Origin: Lysobacter soli
GTDB taxonomy: Bacteria > Pseudomonadota > Gammaproteobacteria > Xanthomonadales > Xanthomonadaceae
DNA: 64,000 nt
Reading direction: 5' to 3'
NCBI RefSeq assembly: GCF_003382285.1
Contig: NZ_QTJR01000001.1
Coordinates: forward strand, 248,001 to 312,000
How positions within the stretch are numbered: the first letter of the stretch is position 1; every line of letters starts with the position of its first letter. The notes under the pieces are model-generated. The model was not told the origin of the DNA, did not search any database, and was given only the letters and a program-made list of their open reading frames with translations. The translations under genes and the position numbers were made by a program. This document shows positions 14,829 through 23,881 of this stretch, in pieces.

Positions 14829-16500
14829 AGAAAAGAGCCGCAAGCTCACCCTCAAACGCGCGCCCGATGCGGCCGCCACCGAGGCGCCGAAACTGGAAGA
14901 ACGCCTGCACAAGGTGCTCGCGCAGGCCGGCCTCGGCTCGCGCCGCGCGCTGGAGCAGCGTATCGCCGACGGCCTGGTGAAGGTCAACGGCGAGACCGCG
15001 CAGGTCGGCGTGAGCGTCAAGAGCGGCGATCGCATCGAGCTCGACGGACGCCAGTTCGTCGCAAGCGCGCTGACCGATCCCTCCCGCGTGCTGATGTACA
15101 ACAAGCCCGAAGGCGAAGTGACCACGCGCGAAGACCCCGAGGGCCGCCCGACGGTGTTCGAGGCGCTGCCCGCGCTGAAGGGCGCGCGTTGGATCGCTAT
15201 CGGCCGCCTGGACATCAACACCACCGGCCTGCTGCTGCTGTCCACCGACGGCGAGCTGGCCAATGCACTGATGCATCCGTCGTTCGAAGTCGAACGCGAA
15301 TACGTCTGTCGCGTGCGCGCGCCGGAAGGCGAGGACGTCGTGCCGGACAACATCGTCGACCGCCTCTCGCGCGGCGTCGCGCTGGAAGACGGCCCGGCGA
15401 AGTTCGACGAGATCGAACGCATCGGCGGCACCGATTCGCACGACTGGTTCCGCGTCGTGGTGAAGGAAGGCCGCAACCGCGAAGTGCGCCGCCTGTGGGA
15501 ATCACAGGGCTGCCAGGTGAGCCGCCTCAAGCGCATCCGCTACGGCGACGTCGCGCTGCCGCGCGAGCTGCTGCGCGGCCAGTCGCGCGAATTGACGTCC
15601 GAGGCGGTGGAGTCGCTGCGTGGCAAGCTCGGCCTGGAAGACGGCGGCGCGCCGTCGGCGCTGACGCTGCAGCCGGTGATCGGCCAGCGCAAGGCCACCA
15701 AGGCCACGATCGACCTGACCGGCAAGGCCCGCTCGCACGGTTACGTGGGCGGCCACAACACCGCCGACGAAGGCCGTGAGCTGCGCCGCTTCGACCACGT
15801 GCGCGAGGATCGCGGCCGTGGTCGCGGCGGTCCGCGCAAGCACGGCGGCCTGACCGTCAGTGGCGAAGCCGCGGCGAAGGCCGGCAACAAGCCGTTCAAG
15901 CAGCGCAAGGAAAAGGGTCCCAAGCCGTTGCCGGAAGGCAATCCGGCCGCGTTCCGCACCTGGTACGTGCCGGACGGCGTGACCACCGGCCCGAGCGGCC
16001 ATCGCAATCCCGACGGCGCGCGCGGTCCGCGCAAGCCGAACGCCGGCAAGGGCCCGCGTCCGGGCGGCGGTGGCGGTCGCGCCGGTGGCGGTTTCGGTGG
16101 CGAGCGTGGCGGCGGCTTTGGCGGTGAACGCAGCGGCGGTGGCGGTTTCGGCGGCGGCTTTGGCAGCGAACGCAGCGGGGGCGGTGGCCAGCGCAGCGGC
16201 CAGGGTCCGCGTGGCGGTCAAGGTCAGGGCCAGCGCGCCTCGCGTCCCTACGGTCATCCGGGCAACGCACCGAGCTTCCCGTCCGACCACGCCAACCCCG
16301 GCAGCTTCAACCCGTACGGCGACAAGCCGCGCGCGCCGCGTCCGGGCGGTCGTCCGGGCGGCCCGAAGCCGGCTGGCGGTCGTCCGGGCGGCAACCCCGG
16401 CGGCAACCGTCCGGGCGGCAATCGTCCGGCGGGCGGTCCGCGTCCGGGTGGTCCGCGCGGCGGTGGACGTCCGGGCGGCGGTCGCGGTCCGCGCGGCTGA
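14821..16500 (+). CDS. rluB: 23S rRNA pseudouridine synthase RluB, with Gly/Arg-rich tail
   Basis: This 559-residue protein has an S4 RNA-binding domain at about residues 26-72 (ERLHKVLAQAGLGSRRALEQ). The RsuA/RluB catalytic domain follows, with the nucleophile Asp131 in GRLDINTTGLLLLSTDG. The family isomerises a 23S rRNA uridine (position 2605 in E. coli). Residues about 310-559 form a basic low-complexity tail rich in Gly, Arg and Pro, ending in RGPRG; E. coli RluB is 291 residues. The tail may aid RNA binding (inference). Translation is coupled to scpB, and a strong terminator follows. Confidence 0.95.
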   Translation: MTEEKSRKLTLKRAPDAAATEAPKLEERLHKVLAQAGLGSRRALEQRIADGLVKVNGETAQVGVSVKSGDRIELDGRQFVASALTDPSRVLMYNKPEGEVTTREDPEGRPTVFEALPALKGARWIAIGRLDINTTGLLLLSTDGELANALMHPSFEVEREYVCRVRAPEGEDVVPDNIVDRLSRGVALEDGPAKFDEIERIGGTDSHDWFRVVVKEGRNREVRRLWESQGCQVSRLKRIRYGDVALPRELLRGQSRELTSEAVESLRGKLGLEDGGAPSALTLQPVIGQRKATKATIDLTGKARSHGYVGGHNTADEGRELRRFDHVREDRGRGRGGPRKHGGLTVSGEAAAKAGNKPFKQRKEKGPKPLPEGNPAAFRTWYVPDGVTTGPSGHRNPDGARGPRKPNAGKGPRPGGGGGRAGGGFGGERGGGFGGERSGGGGFGGGFGSERSGGGGQRSGQGPRGGQGQGQRASRPYGHPGNAPSFPSDHANPGSFNPYGDKPRAPRPGGRPGGPKPAGGRPGGNPGGNRPGGNRPAGGPRPGGPRGGGRPGGGRGPRG

Positions 16501-16521
16501 TTCGCGCAATCGAAGAGAGAC

Positions 16522-16555
16522 GAGACGGGGCGCGCAAGCGCCCCGTCTCATTTCA
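16522..16555 (+). terminator. Intrinsic terminator of scpA-scpB-rluB
   Basis: A perfect 12-bp GC-rich stem (16522-16533 with 16538-16549) has a GCAA tetraloop and is followed by ATTTC. It lies 22 bases past the rluB stop and could also serve the converging gene ending at 16612. Confidence 0.85.
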
Positions 16556-16611
16556 AGCGATGGTGCGCCTCATCAGCGCAATCCCGGCATGCACGGGCAT
16601 TTGCTTCGGGA

Positions 16612-18840
16612 TCAAGGCGCCAAACGCGGCTGCGCGTCGTACCACTCGCGTGCCTTGATCAGGTGGAAATCGCGCTGTCCATCGTCGACGGCCACCGCGC
16701 AACTCAGGACGCCCCACTTCGCGTACAGGCTGCCGTCGCGCTGCTTGCCGTGCAGGCGCAAGCGCGCCATCACGTCATAGCGCTGGTTGCTCGCGTGCAC
16801 GTCGTTGAGCAGCAGCGTCTTGCCGGCGAGGCGCACGTTGCCGCTGGCCTGCGCCTGGCCGGAGTCGATCAGCTTGCCCATCCACTTCGGGTAGTCCTTC
16901 TTCCGCGAGAACAGCGCAAGCAGGAAACCGACGTCCTTCATCGCGATCTGCGCGCGTCCGTCGATGCTCACCGGACGGTCCCAGTCCATGCGCGCACGCT
17001 GCAGGTCGATGCGCGTCCACCAGCCGCTGCGCGATTCGCCGCCGGGTTCGGTGAAACTGACGTTCTGCAGCGCCAGACGCGTGCCGTCGATGTTGAACGT
17101 GTGGCGCTTCAGGTCGGCGCGGCGCAGCTTGGTGTCGATGTCGACGTCGGTACGCAGCGCGATGCCCGCCAGGTGCATGCGGGCCGCACGCGCATTCACT
17201 CCGAGCGTGCCCTGCCCGATCGCGCCCGCGCCATCGAGCGTCAGGTCGCCCGACAGCGTGCCGGCGCCGCCGTCGAAACGCAGGTGTTCATTGGGCAGGT
17301 AGCGGTTGTACGCCCGCAGGTCCGGCACCTGCGCGTTGGCAAAGGTGAGGTGCGCGCGCATCGCCTGCCCGACCTGCTTCATCGCGCCGGGCTGGCGCAG
17401 CGCCTGCCGTTCCAAGCCGGACACGCTTTCCAGCAGCAGCCGCAGGTTCCGTCCCTGCACGAAGGGTTTCGCGGGCGCATCGTCGGCGGCGATGTCGAAA
17501 CGCTCCATCAGCAAGTCCAGGCGCGGCAGCACTTCGTCGTTCGGACCTGCATCCAGTCGACCGTCGGCCTTCGCGCGACCGGCGATGCGGTTGCCCATCA
17601 CGTGCGCGACCGCCTGCACGTCGGGCACGCCGACGCGACTGCCGCCCGCGACGCGGCCATCGACCACTCGCACGTCGGCGTCGACCACGCCGGCGCCGTC
17701 GAGCGACAGCCAGGGTGCATCGAAGAAATTGCCGAGCCAGCGCAGCGATGCGAAATGCCAGCGCCCGACCACGTGCCCGGAACTGCGCGGCAACAGGCTG
17801 CGTGGATCCTTCAGCGGCACCTGCGTGCCGCGGACGGTGAGGTTGGCATCGAGCGACAGACGCCCTTCGGCATGCGCCGGCGCGCGTGCGACCAGGCGCA
17901 TGTCGCGATCCACGTCGAGCGCGACGTCCAGCGCATCGTCGAACGCCGCGCCGCGTCCGTCGTGACCGGTGACCGGCGTGTGCCAGCGCAGCCGGCTGCC
18001 CGGCGTCAGCGAACCACGCGCGAAGCCGAGGTCGATCTGCGCGCGACCATCGCCGGCGACGTTCGCCAGCGCGATGCGGCCCTGCGGATCGACCTCGACG
18101 CGCAGCGTCGGCGCCTTGCCATCGAGCTTCAGCTTCGCGTCGGTCAACAGCAGCTTCGCGATGCCGGGCGCTTGCTCGCGCGTGTGCCGCGCAATGGCGA
18201 AGTCGGCGTCGATGCGGCCGTCGCGCAACAGTGCTTCCTTGCCGAAGCGCAGCTGCACGCTCTCGAAATGCGCACGGGACGGCATCAGCTCCAGCGCGCC
18301 GCCGCGCAGTTGTTTGTAGAAGCCGACGTCGGCGCTGCCCAGGCCTTCGAGCACGAGGTCGCCCAGACGCCCGTTGCGGATCGAGTCGCTGTGGATCCGA
18401 TCGAACTGCAGCACCCAGCCGCCGGGGCGCGCAGGCAGCGGCGGCCTGCGCGCGCCGCCGATGTCGACCGCACCTGTCACGTCAACCGCGATCACCTCGG
18501 GCACGCGCACCGTCTTTCGCAGCAGCGGAAGGATCCCGATGCGCCCATTCGCGCGCGCTGCATTCACTGCCCACGTCGCACGCCCGGCGTGGCCTTTCAT
18601 GCGCACATCCCATACGTGCACGCGGCCGGGCCACACGGTGTAGCCCGGTCCCCATTCGATCCGGAATTTCTCCGGCTTCCGGTTCGCCGTCCATTCGCCG
18701 ACCGGCGTGTTGATGAACACGTTGCCCGCGAGCAGGTAGAACGCGTACACGCCGAGTAGCGCGAAGGCGACGCGTCGGATCCACGCCCGCGCGGACACCG
18801 GGATGCGCTGCCACGAGCGCGAGACGGCGTTCAGTTCCAT
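16612..18840 (-). CDS. AsmA-like envelope protein, single N-terminal membrane anchor
   Basis: This 742-residue protein has one N-terminal transmembrane helix (RVAFALLGVYAFYLLAGNVF). A long beta-rich periplasmic region follows with repeated filament-like strands (GRIGILPLLRKTVRVPEV; FNIDGTRLALQNVSF), as in AsmA/YhdP/YdbH-type lipid-transfer proteins. The family is thought to move phospholipids between membranes. I assign it by overall pattern, not by a diagnostic motif. It stands alone, convergent with rluB. Confidence 0.7.
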   Translation of the reverse strand: MELNAVSRSWQRIPVSARAWIRRVAFALLGVYAFYLLAGNVFINTPVGEWTANRKPEKFRIEWGPGYTVWPGRVHVWDVRMKGHAGRATWAVNAARANGRIGILPLLRKTVRVPEVIAVDVTGAVDIGGARRPPLPARPGGWVLQFDRIHSDSIRNGRLGDLVLEGLGSADVGFYKQLRGGALELMPSRAHFESVQLRFGKEALLRDGRIDADFAIARHTREQAPGIAKLLLTDAKLKLDGKAPTLRVEVDPQGRIALANVAGDGRAQIDLGFARGSLTPGSRLRWHTPVTGHDGRGAAFDDALDVALDVDRDMRLVARAPAHAEGRLSLDANLTVRGTQVPLKDPRSLLPRSSGHVVGRWHFASLRWLGNFFDAPWLSLDGAGVVDADVRVVDGRVAGGSRVGVPDVQAVAHVMGNRIAGRAKADGRLDAGPNDEVLPRLDLLMERFDIAADDAPAKPFVQGRNLRLLLESVSGLERQALRQPGAMKQVGQAMRAHLTFANAQVPDLRAYNRYLPNEHLRFDGGAGTLSGDLTLDGAGAIGQGTLGVNARAARMHLAGIALRTDVDIDTKLRRADLKRHTFNIDGTRLALQNVSFTEPGGESRSGWWTRIDLQRARMDWDRPVSIDGRAQIAMKDVGFLLALFSRKKDYPKWMGKLIDSGQAQASGNVRLAGKTLLLNDVHASNQRYDVMARLRLHGKQRDGSLYAKWGVLSCAVAVDDGQRDFHLIKAREWYDAQPRLAP

Positions 18841-18952
18841 TGAGCCACGCCTCCGGATGCACGATTTGGACGCGGCAGGTTAACCGCGCAGTACGTCCGC
18901 CGGATCTCCGCCCGGCGGGAACTTTGCACCGTGCATTGCACGCGCGATGCGG

Positions 18953-19429
18953 TTAGTGGCGCGCCAGCTCGACCATGCGCGGATGCACGAGGCGTTCGAA
19001 GTCGTGCCAGCCCATGCGCATCAGCTCGCGATGCGTACCCGCGTTGAAGGCGATGTCGTCGTCATCGGCGAGGCTGGCCGCGGCGTACACCTCCATCGCG
19101 TAGAGGTTGCCGAACGGTGGCATCGCGCCGACTTCGCATTCGGGGAAGCGATCCTTGAAATCGGCTTCGGTCGCCAACGCGACCTCGCGTGCGCCGCTGG
19201 CCTTGCGCAGCTGCGCGAGGTCGAGCCATTCGTCCGACGGAAGCACGGCCATCGCGAGCTTTCCGTCGAGCCGCACCATGACGGTCTTCAGCATCTCGTG
19301 GCTGTCGATGTGGGCGCTGGCCGCGGTGTCGCGTGCGGTGAACGCATGCGGGTGCGTCATCGTGTCGTAATGGACGCGATTGGAACTGAGGAATTCCTGG
19401 AGGCGCGGGGACAGGGTTTCGGACGACAT
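18953..19429 (-). CDS. YbaK/ProX-type aminoacyl-tRNA deacylase
   Basis: This 158-residue protein has the YbaK/EbsC fold: a conserved Lys in MLKTVMVRLDGK, the EVGAMPPFGNLYAMEVY block, and an FNAGTHRELMRMGWHDFERL C-terminal part. Such stand-alone domains hydrolyse mischarged aminoacyl-tRNAs in trans. Start is ATG 19429. The 280-base gap upstream (19430-19709) holds no gene, only a short AATCGGG-type inverted sequence near 19680-19700. Confidence 0.88.
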   Translation of the reverse strand: MSSETLSPRLQEFLSSNRVHYDTMTHPHAFTARDTAASAHIDSHEMLKTVMVRLDGKLAMAVLPSDEWLDLAQLRKASGAREVALATEADFKDRFPECEVGAMPPFGNLYAMEVYAAASLADDDDIAFNAGTHRELMRMGWHDFERLVHPRMVELARH

Positions 19430-19709
19430 GGCACGGGCTCCTTCTACGGAGGCCGGGCGCGACGCGGCGCACGGGGCGGCGCGGGGCTCGGTCGTTGTCG
19501 ATGGTTTCAGAACTGCCGCAGGCCGCGAAGGGCGGCTTCACGCGTGACGCGAGGCGCGGCCCGGCCAGTGTACGCCCGTTACGGGCGGACGGCGAAAAGC
19601 CGTGATTGCTGATTCGCAATTCGCAAGGGCAGAAACCCGACGGCTGGCGGGCTTCGCTTCCTCACGCGCTCGGACGCCACTTGCCGAATCGGGAATCCCG
19701 AATCACGGC

Positions 19710-20507
19710 TCACAACAACTCGAACGCATCCGCATCCAGCATCGCGGGGAAACGCTCGCGATGCGCCGCCAGTTCGGCCGCGGACAGCGTCACGGTGACC
19801 ACGGTTTCGACGTCGGCGCATTCGGTCACCGGCTGGCCGACGTAGTCGATCACCGCGCTATCGCCGGCGTAATGCAGGCCGTTGCCGTCGGTGCCGACGC
19901 GGTTCACCGCGGCGACGTAGCACAGGTTCTCGATCGCCCGCGCGCGCAGCAGCGTCTTCCACGGGTACGCGCGCGCCGACGGCCAGTTCGCGACGAAGAT
20001 CATCAGGTCGAAATCGAGCTGGCCGGCGCGCTCCACGTCGAAGCGGTTGCGCGAGAACACGGGGAAACGCAGGTCGTAGCAGACCAGCGGACAGATGCGC
20101 CAGCCGCGCCAGTCGAGCGTGAGGCGATCGCGACCAGCCGCGTAGCGTTCGTGTTCGCGCGCGTAACGGAACAGATGGCGCTTGTCGTACGTGCTCAACG
20201 CACCGTCGGGCGTGGCGAACAGCAAGCGGTTGTAGACGCCTTCACCGTCGCGCAACTGCACGCTGCCGGTCACCGCCGCGTCCAGGCGCGCGGCCTGTTC
20301 GCGGATCCATTCGACCGTGGCGCCCGCCATCGTTTCGGCGTTGCCGATGGCGTCGTTCGAGAATCCGCTGGTAAAGGTTTCCGGCAGGATCACCAGGTCC
20401 GTCGTGCCGCGTAGCGGCGCGATCAGTCCACCGTAGTAATCGCGATTGCCGGCCGGATCGTGCCAGCGGGTGTCGCCTTGGACGAGGGTGACGCGGAGGT
20501 CGTTCAT
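19710..20507 (-). CDS. Nitrilase-superfamily omega-amidase (YafV/Nit2-like)
   Basis: This 265-residue carbon-nitrogen hydrolase has the catalytic triad Glu43 (ILPETFTSGF), Lys109 (YDKRHLF) and Cys143 (PLVCYDLRFP). YafV/Nit2 proteins hydrolyse alpha-ketoglutaramate and alpha-ketosuccinamate, the products of glutamine or asparagine transamination. It lies 30 nt behind the aminotransferase gene on the same strand. This matches the known genomic linkage of glutamine-using transaminases with omega-amidase. Start is ATG 20507. Confidence 0.9.
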   Translation of the reverse strand: MNDLRVTLVQGDTRWHDPAGNRDYYGGLIAPLRGTTDLVILPETFTSGFSNDAIGNAETMAGATVEWIREQAARLDAAVTGSVQLRDGEGVYNRLLFATPDGALSTYDKRHLFRYAREHERYAAGRDRLTLDWRGWRICPLVCYDLRFPVFSRNRFDVERAGQLDFDLMIFVANWPSARAYPWKTLLRARAIENLCYVAAVNRVGTDGNGLHYAGDSAVIDYVGQPVTECADVETVVTVTLSAAELAAHRERFPAMLDADAFELL

Positions 20508-20537
20508 TGCAATGCCCGTGTGTTTGTGGGGTTCACG

Positions 20538-21686
20538 TCAGAGCTTCTGCAATCGCTCGATCGCCTTGTCCAGCGTCGCTTCGTTCTTCGCGAAGCACAA
20601 TCGCGCCAGGCGCTGGCCCCACGGCGGCGATTCGTAGAACGGCGACAACGGGATCGCGGCGACGCCCTTCTCCGTCGTCAGCCAGCGGCAGAAGGCGGCA
20701 TCGTCCAGATCGCTCACGTCGGAATAATCCACGAGCTGGAAGTAGCCACCCGGCACCGGCAGCGGCTTCAGGCGCGTGGTGAGCAGCTGTTCGCGGAAGC
20801 GGTCGCGCTTGGACTGGTAGAACGCGCCGAGCTGTTCGTAGTGTTCGGGTTCGGCTTCGATCATCTCCGCGAACGCCCACTGCGCCGGGGCGAAGGTGCA
20901 GAAGGTGTTGTACTGGTGGACCTTGCGCAGCTCGGCCGACAGCAGCGGCGGCGCGATGCAGTAACCGACCTTCCAGCCCGTGCAGTGGTACGTCTTGCCG
21001 AAGCTGGACACGACGAACGCGCGCTCGCGCAGTTCCGGATAGCGCAGCACGGACTCGTGGTGGCGACCGTCGAACACGATGTGCTCGTACACCTCGTCCG
21101 AGAGCAGCCAGATGTTCGTATCGCGAAGCAGCGCCGTGAGCTGCGCGATGTCGTCCGCGGTGAACATCGCGCCCGACGGGTTGTGCGGCGAGTTGATCAT
21201 CAGCAGGCGCGTCTTCGGCGTCACCGCGGCGCGGATCGCCTGCCAGTCCGGCGCGAAGGTCGCAGGATCCAGCGGCACGTGCACCGCGCGACCGCCGGCC
21301 AGGTCGATCGCCGGCTCGTAGGAGTCGTAGCAGGGATCGAGCACGATGACCTCCTCGCCCGGGCGCACCACGGCGGCGACGGCGTCGAAGATCGCCTCGC
21401 TCGCGCCCGAAACGACGGTGACTTCCGAGTCCGCGTCCGGACGGTGGCCGTAGCAGCGCTCGGTCTTGGCTGCGATCGCCTGCCGCAGCGCCGGCACACC
21501 GGTCATCGGCGCGTACTGGTTCTTGCCCTCGCGCATCGCGCGGTCGAGCGCTTCGATCAGGCGCTCGGGCACGTTGAAGTCCGGGAATCCCTGGCCGAGG
21601 TTGACCGCGTCGTGCTCCATCGCGAGCTGCGACATGACGGTGAAGATGGTCGTGCCGACCTTCGGCAGCTTGGTTTGCAGGGTCAT
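20538..21686 (-). CDS. PLP-dependent aminotransferase, methionine/glutamine type (YbdL-like)
   Basis: This 382-residue fold-type I class I aminotransferase has Lys231 (SSFGKTYHCTGWKVGY) forming the PLP Schiff base. Asp197 and Tyr200 lie in LLSDEVYEHI, and NSPHNPSG is conserved. The YbdL/kynurenine-glutamine transaminase group is closest, with LGQGFPDFNVP at the substrate entrance. It likely transaminates methionine or regenerates methionine from its keto acid using glutamine, making the amide substrate of the adjacent omega-amidase. ATG 21686 begins the conserved region. Confidence 0.9.
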   Translation of the reverse strand: MTLQTKLPKVGTTIFTVMSQLAMEHDAVNLGQGFPDFNVPERLIEALDRAMREGKNQYAPMTGVPALRQAIAAKTERCYGHRPDADSEVTVVSGASEAIFDAVAAVVRPGEEVIVLDPCYDSYEPAIDLAGGRAVHVPLDPATFAPDWQAIRAAVTPKTRLLMINSPHNPSGAMFTADDIAQLTALLRDTNIWLLSDEVYEHIVFDGRHHESVLRYPELRERAFVVSSFGKTYHCTGWKVGYCIAPPLLSAELRKVHQYNTFCTFAPAQWAFAEMIEAEPEHYEQLGAFYQSKRDRFREQLLTTRLKPLPVPGGYFQLVDYSDVSDLDDAAFCRWLTTEKGVAAIPLSPFYESPPWGQRLARLCFAKNEATLDKAIERLQKL

Positions 21687-21841
21687 CGCGGGGGAAGCTC
21701 GACGTGGGGTTGCGGACCGCCAAGTGTAAGGACGCGGGCACGGCGGCGTCATGACGAACGCTCATCTGCGCATCTCCCGGCCGTGGCCGGCGTCACCGCC
21801 CGTCGATTGCACCGGTCAGGTGCGGTGTGGACACTTGCCCC

Positions 21842-22312
21842 ATGCGTGAACTGCAGATCGTCGACGCCGCCGAGCTTGCCAGCACCTACGCCGCCGCGGA
21901 GTACGTGGTGGTGCTCGACGGCGACGCCTTCCCGCTGCGCGTGGGCGAGCCGGCGCTGGACCTTGAGGCGTACGCCCCGGCGTCGCGCTATACCTTCATC
22001 ACCGCGTGGAATCCGGCGTCGCAGCCGCGTTCGGACACGGCAAACGAAGCCGCCGACGCGCTGCTGGTCGCGCAGCTGGAGACGCTGGGCGCCACGCGGC
22101 ATCCGGCCTGGGCGCAGGACGTCGCCGGCCGCTGGCGCGAGCCGGGCTGGCTCGTCGCCGACCTCGACGCGAGCACCGTGCTGAGGCTCGCGGAGGAATT
22201 CGGCCAGGCCGGCGTGCTGGACTGGGCCGCCAGCGAGCCGGTGCGCCTGCGGATGCTCGCATCGCCCCCGGCGGGCGCCGCGGTCGCCCACACCGACTGG
22301 TTGCCGGCCTGA
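21842..22312 (+). CDS. DUF3293 domain protein
   Basis: This 156-residue acidic protein has YTFITAWNPASQPRS and the Trp-rich RHPAWAQDVAGRWREPGWL, typical of the small DUF3293 family of unknown function. ATG 21842 was chosen; a GTG 15 nt upstream is also in frame. It is divergent from the aminotransferase and ends about 100 bases before ccmA. Confidence 0.8.
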   Translation: MRELQIVDAAELASTYAAAEYVVVLDGDAFPLRVGEPALDLEAYAPASRYTFITAWNPASQPRSDTANEAADALLVAQLETLGATRHPAWAQDVAGRWREPGWLVADLDASTVLRLAEEFGQAGVLDWAASEPVRLRMLASPPAGAAVAHTDWLPA

Positions 22313-22417
22313 CCGCGAACGCCAGGGCCGCGCCGCCGCCCGACGCCGGCAAGCGGCGGCTTTCGCGAACCGAATAGAATGGCCGCCCTCGCGGCGCCGC
22401 CCGCCCCGGCTTTCCCG

Positions 22418-23068
22418 ATGACGCCCCACGACCGCCCCGCCCCGCCGCTGCTGGCCGCCCGCGGCCTGCGCTTCGCGCGCAACGACGAACCGGTGTTCGG
22501 CCCGCTGGATTTCAGCGTCGATGCCGGCGAAGCGCTGCTCGTGCAGGGCGACAACGGCGCCGGCAAGACGACGTTGCTGCGCGTGCTCGCCGGGCTGCTC
22601 CGCTCGGACGGGGGCGAGATCGACCTGGACGGCGAGCCCGCCGGGCACGCCCGCCGCGCCCGGGCCATTGCCTATCTCAGCCATCTGCCCGGCCTGAAGG
22701 CCGACCTGACCGCGATGGAGAACCTCGATTTCCTGTGCGGCCTGCAGGGCCGGCGTCGCGCGCAGCTGCCGGAGAACGCCCTGGCGATCGTCGGCCTGGC
22801 CGGCTACGAGGACGCCCTTGCCCGCCAGCTCTCGGCCGGGCAGAAGAAGCGCCTGTCACTCGCCCGGCTGTGGATGTCGCCGGCGCCGCTGTGGCTGCTC
22901 GACGAGCCCTACGCGAACCTCGACCTGGAAGGCATCGAACTGGTGAACCGCATGGTCCAGGCGCACCTGCGCGACGGCGGTGCGGCCCTGGTCACCACCC
23001 ACGGCGCCTACGCCGCCCCGCCGGTGCGCACGCGCATGCTGGTGCTGAACAAGGCGGCCGCCGCATGA
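22418..23068 (+). CDS. ccmA: Cytochrome c maturation ABC ATPase CcmA
   Basis: This 216-residue ABC ATPase drives release of holo-CcmE in system I cytochrome c biogenesis. It shows Walker [10 protein letters not shown], signature LSAGQKKR and Walker [13 protein letters not shown]. An in-frame ATG at 22379 would add 13 non-conserved residues; TAGAAT at 22375-22380 overlapping it looks more like a -10 element, so 22418 is preferred. Its stop overlaps ccmB by 4 nt. First gene of ccmABCDEFGHI. Confidence 0.94.
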   Translation: MTPHDRPAPPLLAARGLRFARNDEPVFGPLDFSVDAGEALLVQGDNGAGKTTLLRVLAGLLRSDGGEIDLDGEPAGHARRARAIAYLSHLPGLKADLTAMENLDFLCGLQGRRRAQLPENALAIVGLAGYEDALARQLSAGQKKRLSLARLWMSPAPLWLLDEPYANLDLEGIELVNRMVQAHLRDGGAALVTTHGAYAAPPVRTRMLVLNKAAAA

Positions 23069-23757
23069 CGCCCTCGACCTCGCCCAGCCTCGTCGGCGCC
23101 GCGCGCGCCCTGCTCGCCCGCGACGCCCGCCTGCTGTGGCGCCGTCGCGGCGATGCGCTGCAGCCTGCCCTGTTCGCGCTGCTCGTGGTCACGTTGTTCG
23201 CCCTGGCGCTGGGCGCGGAGAAGGCGGCGCTGTCGAAGGTTGCGTCCGCCGTGCTGTGGGTGTCGATGCTGCTGGCCGGCCTGCTCTCGCTGGACACGCT
23301 GTTCCGCGGCGATGCGGAGGACGGCTCGCTCGAACAGTGGATGCTGGCGCCGGTGCCGCTGGCATGGCTGGTCGGCGTGCGCACATTCATCCACTGGGCG
23401 ACGACTGCCTTGCCGCTGCTCATCGCCGCGCCGTTCCTGGGCGAACTGCTGTACCTGCCGGGCGAGCAGTTGCCGGTGCTCATGATCTCGCTCGCGCTGG
23501 GCACGCCGCTGCTGAGCCTCATCGGCGCGGTGGTCGCGGCCCTGACGGTCGGGATGCGGCGCTCCGGTATACTCGTGGCCTTGCTGGCGCTGCCGTTGTA
23601 CGTGCCGGTGCTGGTGTTCGGCGCGGGCAGCGTGGCTGCCTCGGCGCAGGGGCTGGATCCGACCGGGGCGCTGCTGCTGCTCGGAGCCGGGCTGGCGGTG
23701 GCGTTGGTCGTGGCCCCGCTGGCCGCCGCCGCCGCGATCCGCATCGCACTGAGTTGA
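23065..23757 (+). CDS. ccmB: Heme exporter membrane subunit CcmB
   Basis: This 230-residue inner-membrane protein has six hydrophobic helices and the conserved [16 protein letters not shown] loop, the usual CcmB signature. It forms the CcmABCD ABC complex that detaches heme-loaded CcmE. The ATG overlaps the ccmA stop (ATGA). Length matches the family (about 220-230). Confidence 0.95.
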   Translation: MTPSTSPSLVGAARALLARDARLLWRRRGDALQPALFALLVVTLFALALGAEKAALSKVASAVLWVSMLLAGLLSLDTLFRGDAEDGSLEQWMLAPVPLAWLVGVRTFIHWATTALPLLIAAPFLGELLYLPGEQLPVLMISLALGTPLLSLIGAVVAALTVGMRRSGILVALLALPLYVPVLVFGAGSVAASAQGLDPTGALLLLGAGLAVALVVAPLAAAAAIRIALS

Positions 23758-23881
23758 GTTCGACGGACGATGGACGGCGCAGGGAGCTTTGAGCCAGATC
23801 AAGGGCCGACGTCCCGGCCAACGCGACAATCCGCCGCAACCGCCACCGTCCGGTCGCACCACCGGACCGGCTGAGAAACTG

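Noticed and set aside
23789-23881. N-terminal extension of CcmC from TTG 23789
   Set aside because: It has a good ribosome-binding site, but the added Pro/Gly/Arg residues are unlike CcmC proteins; left as an alternative start.
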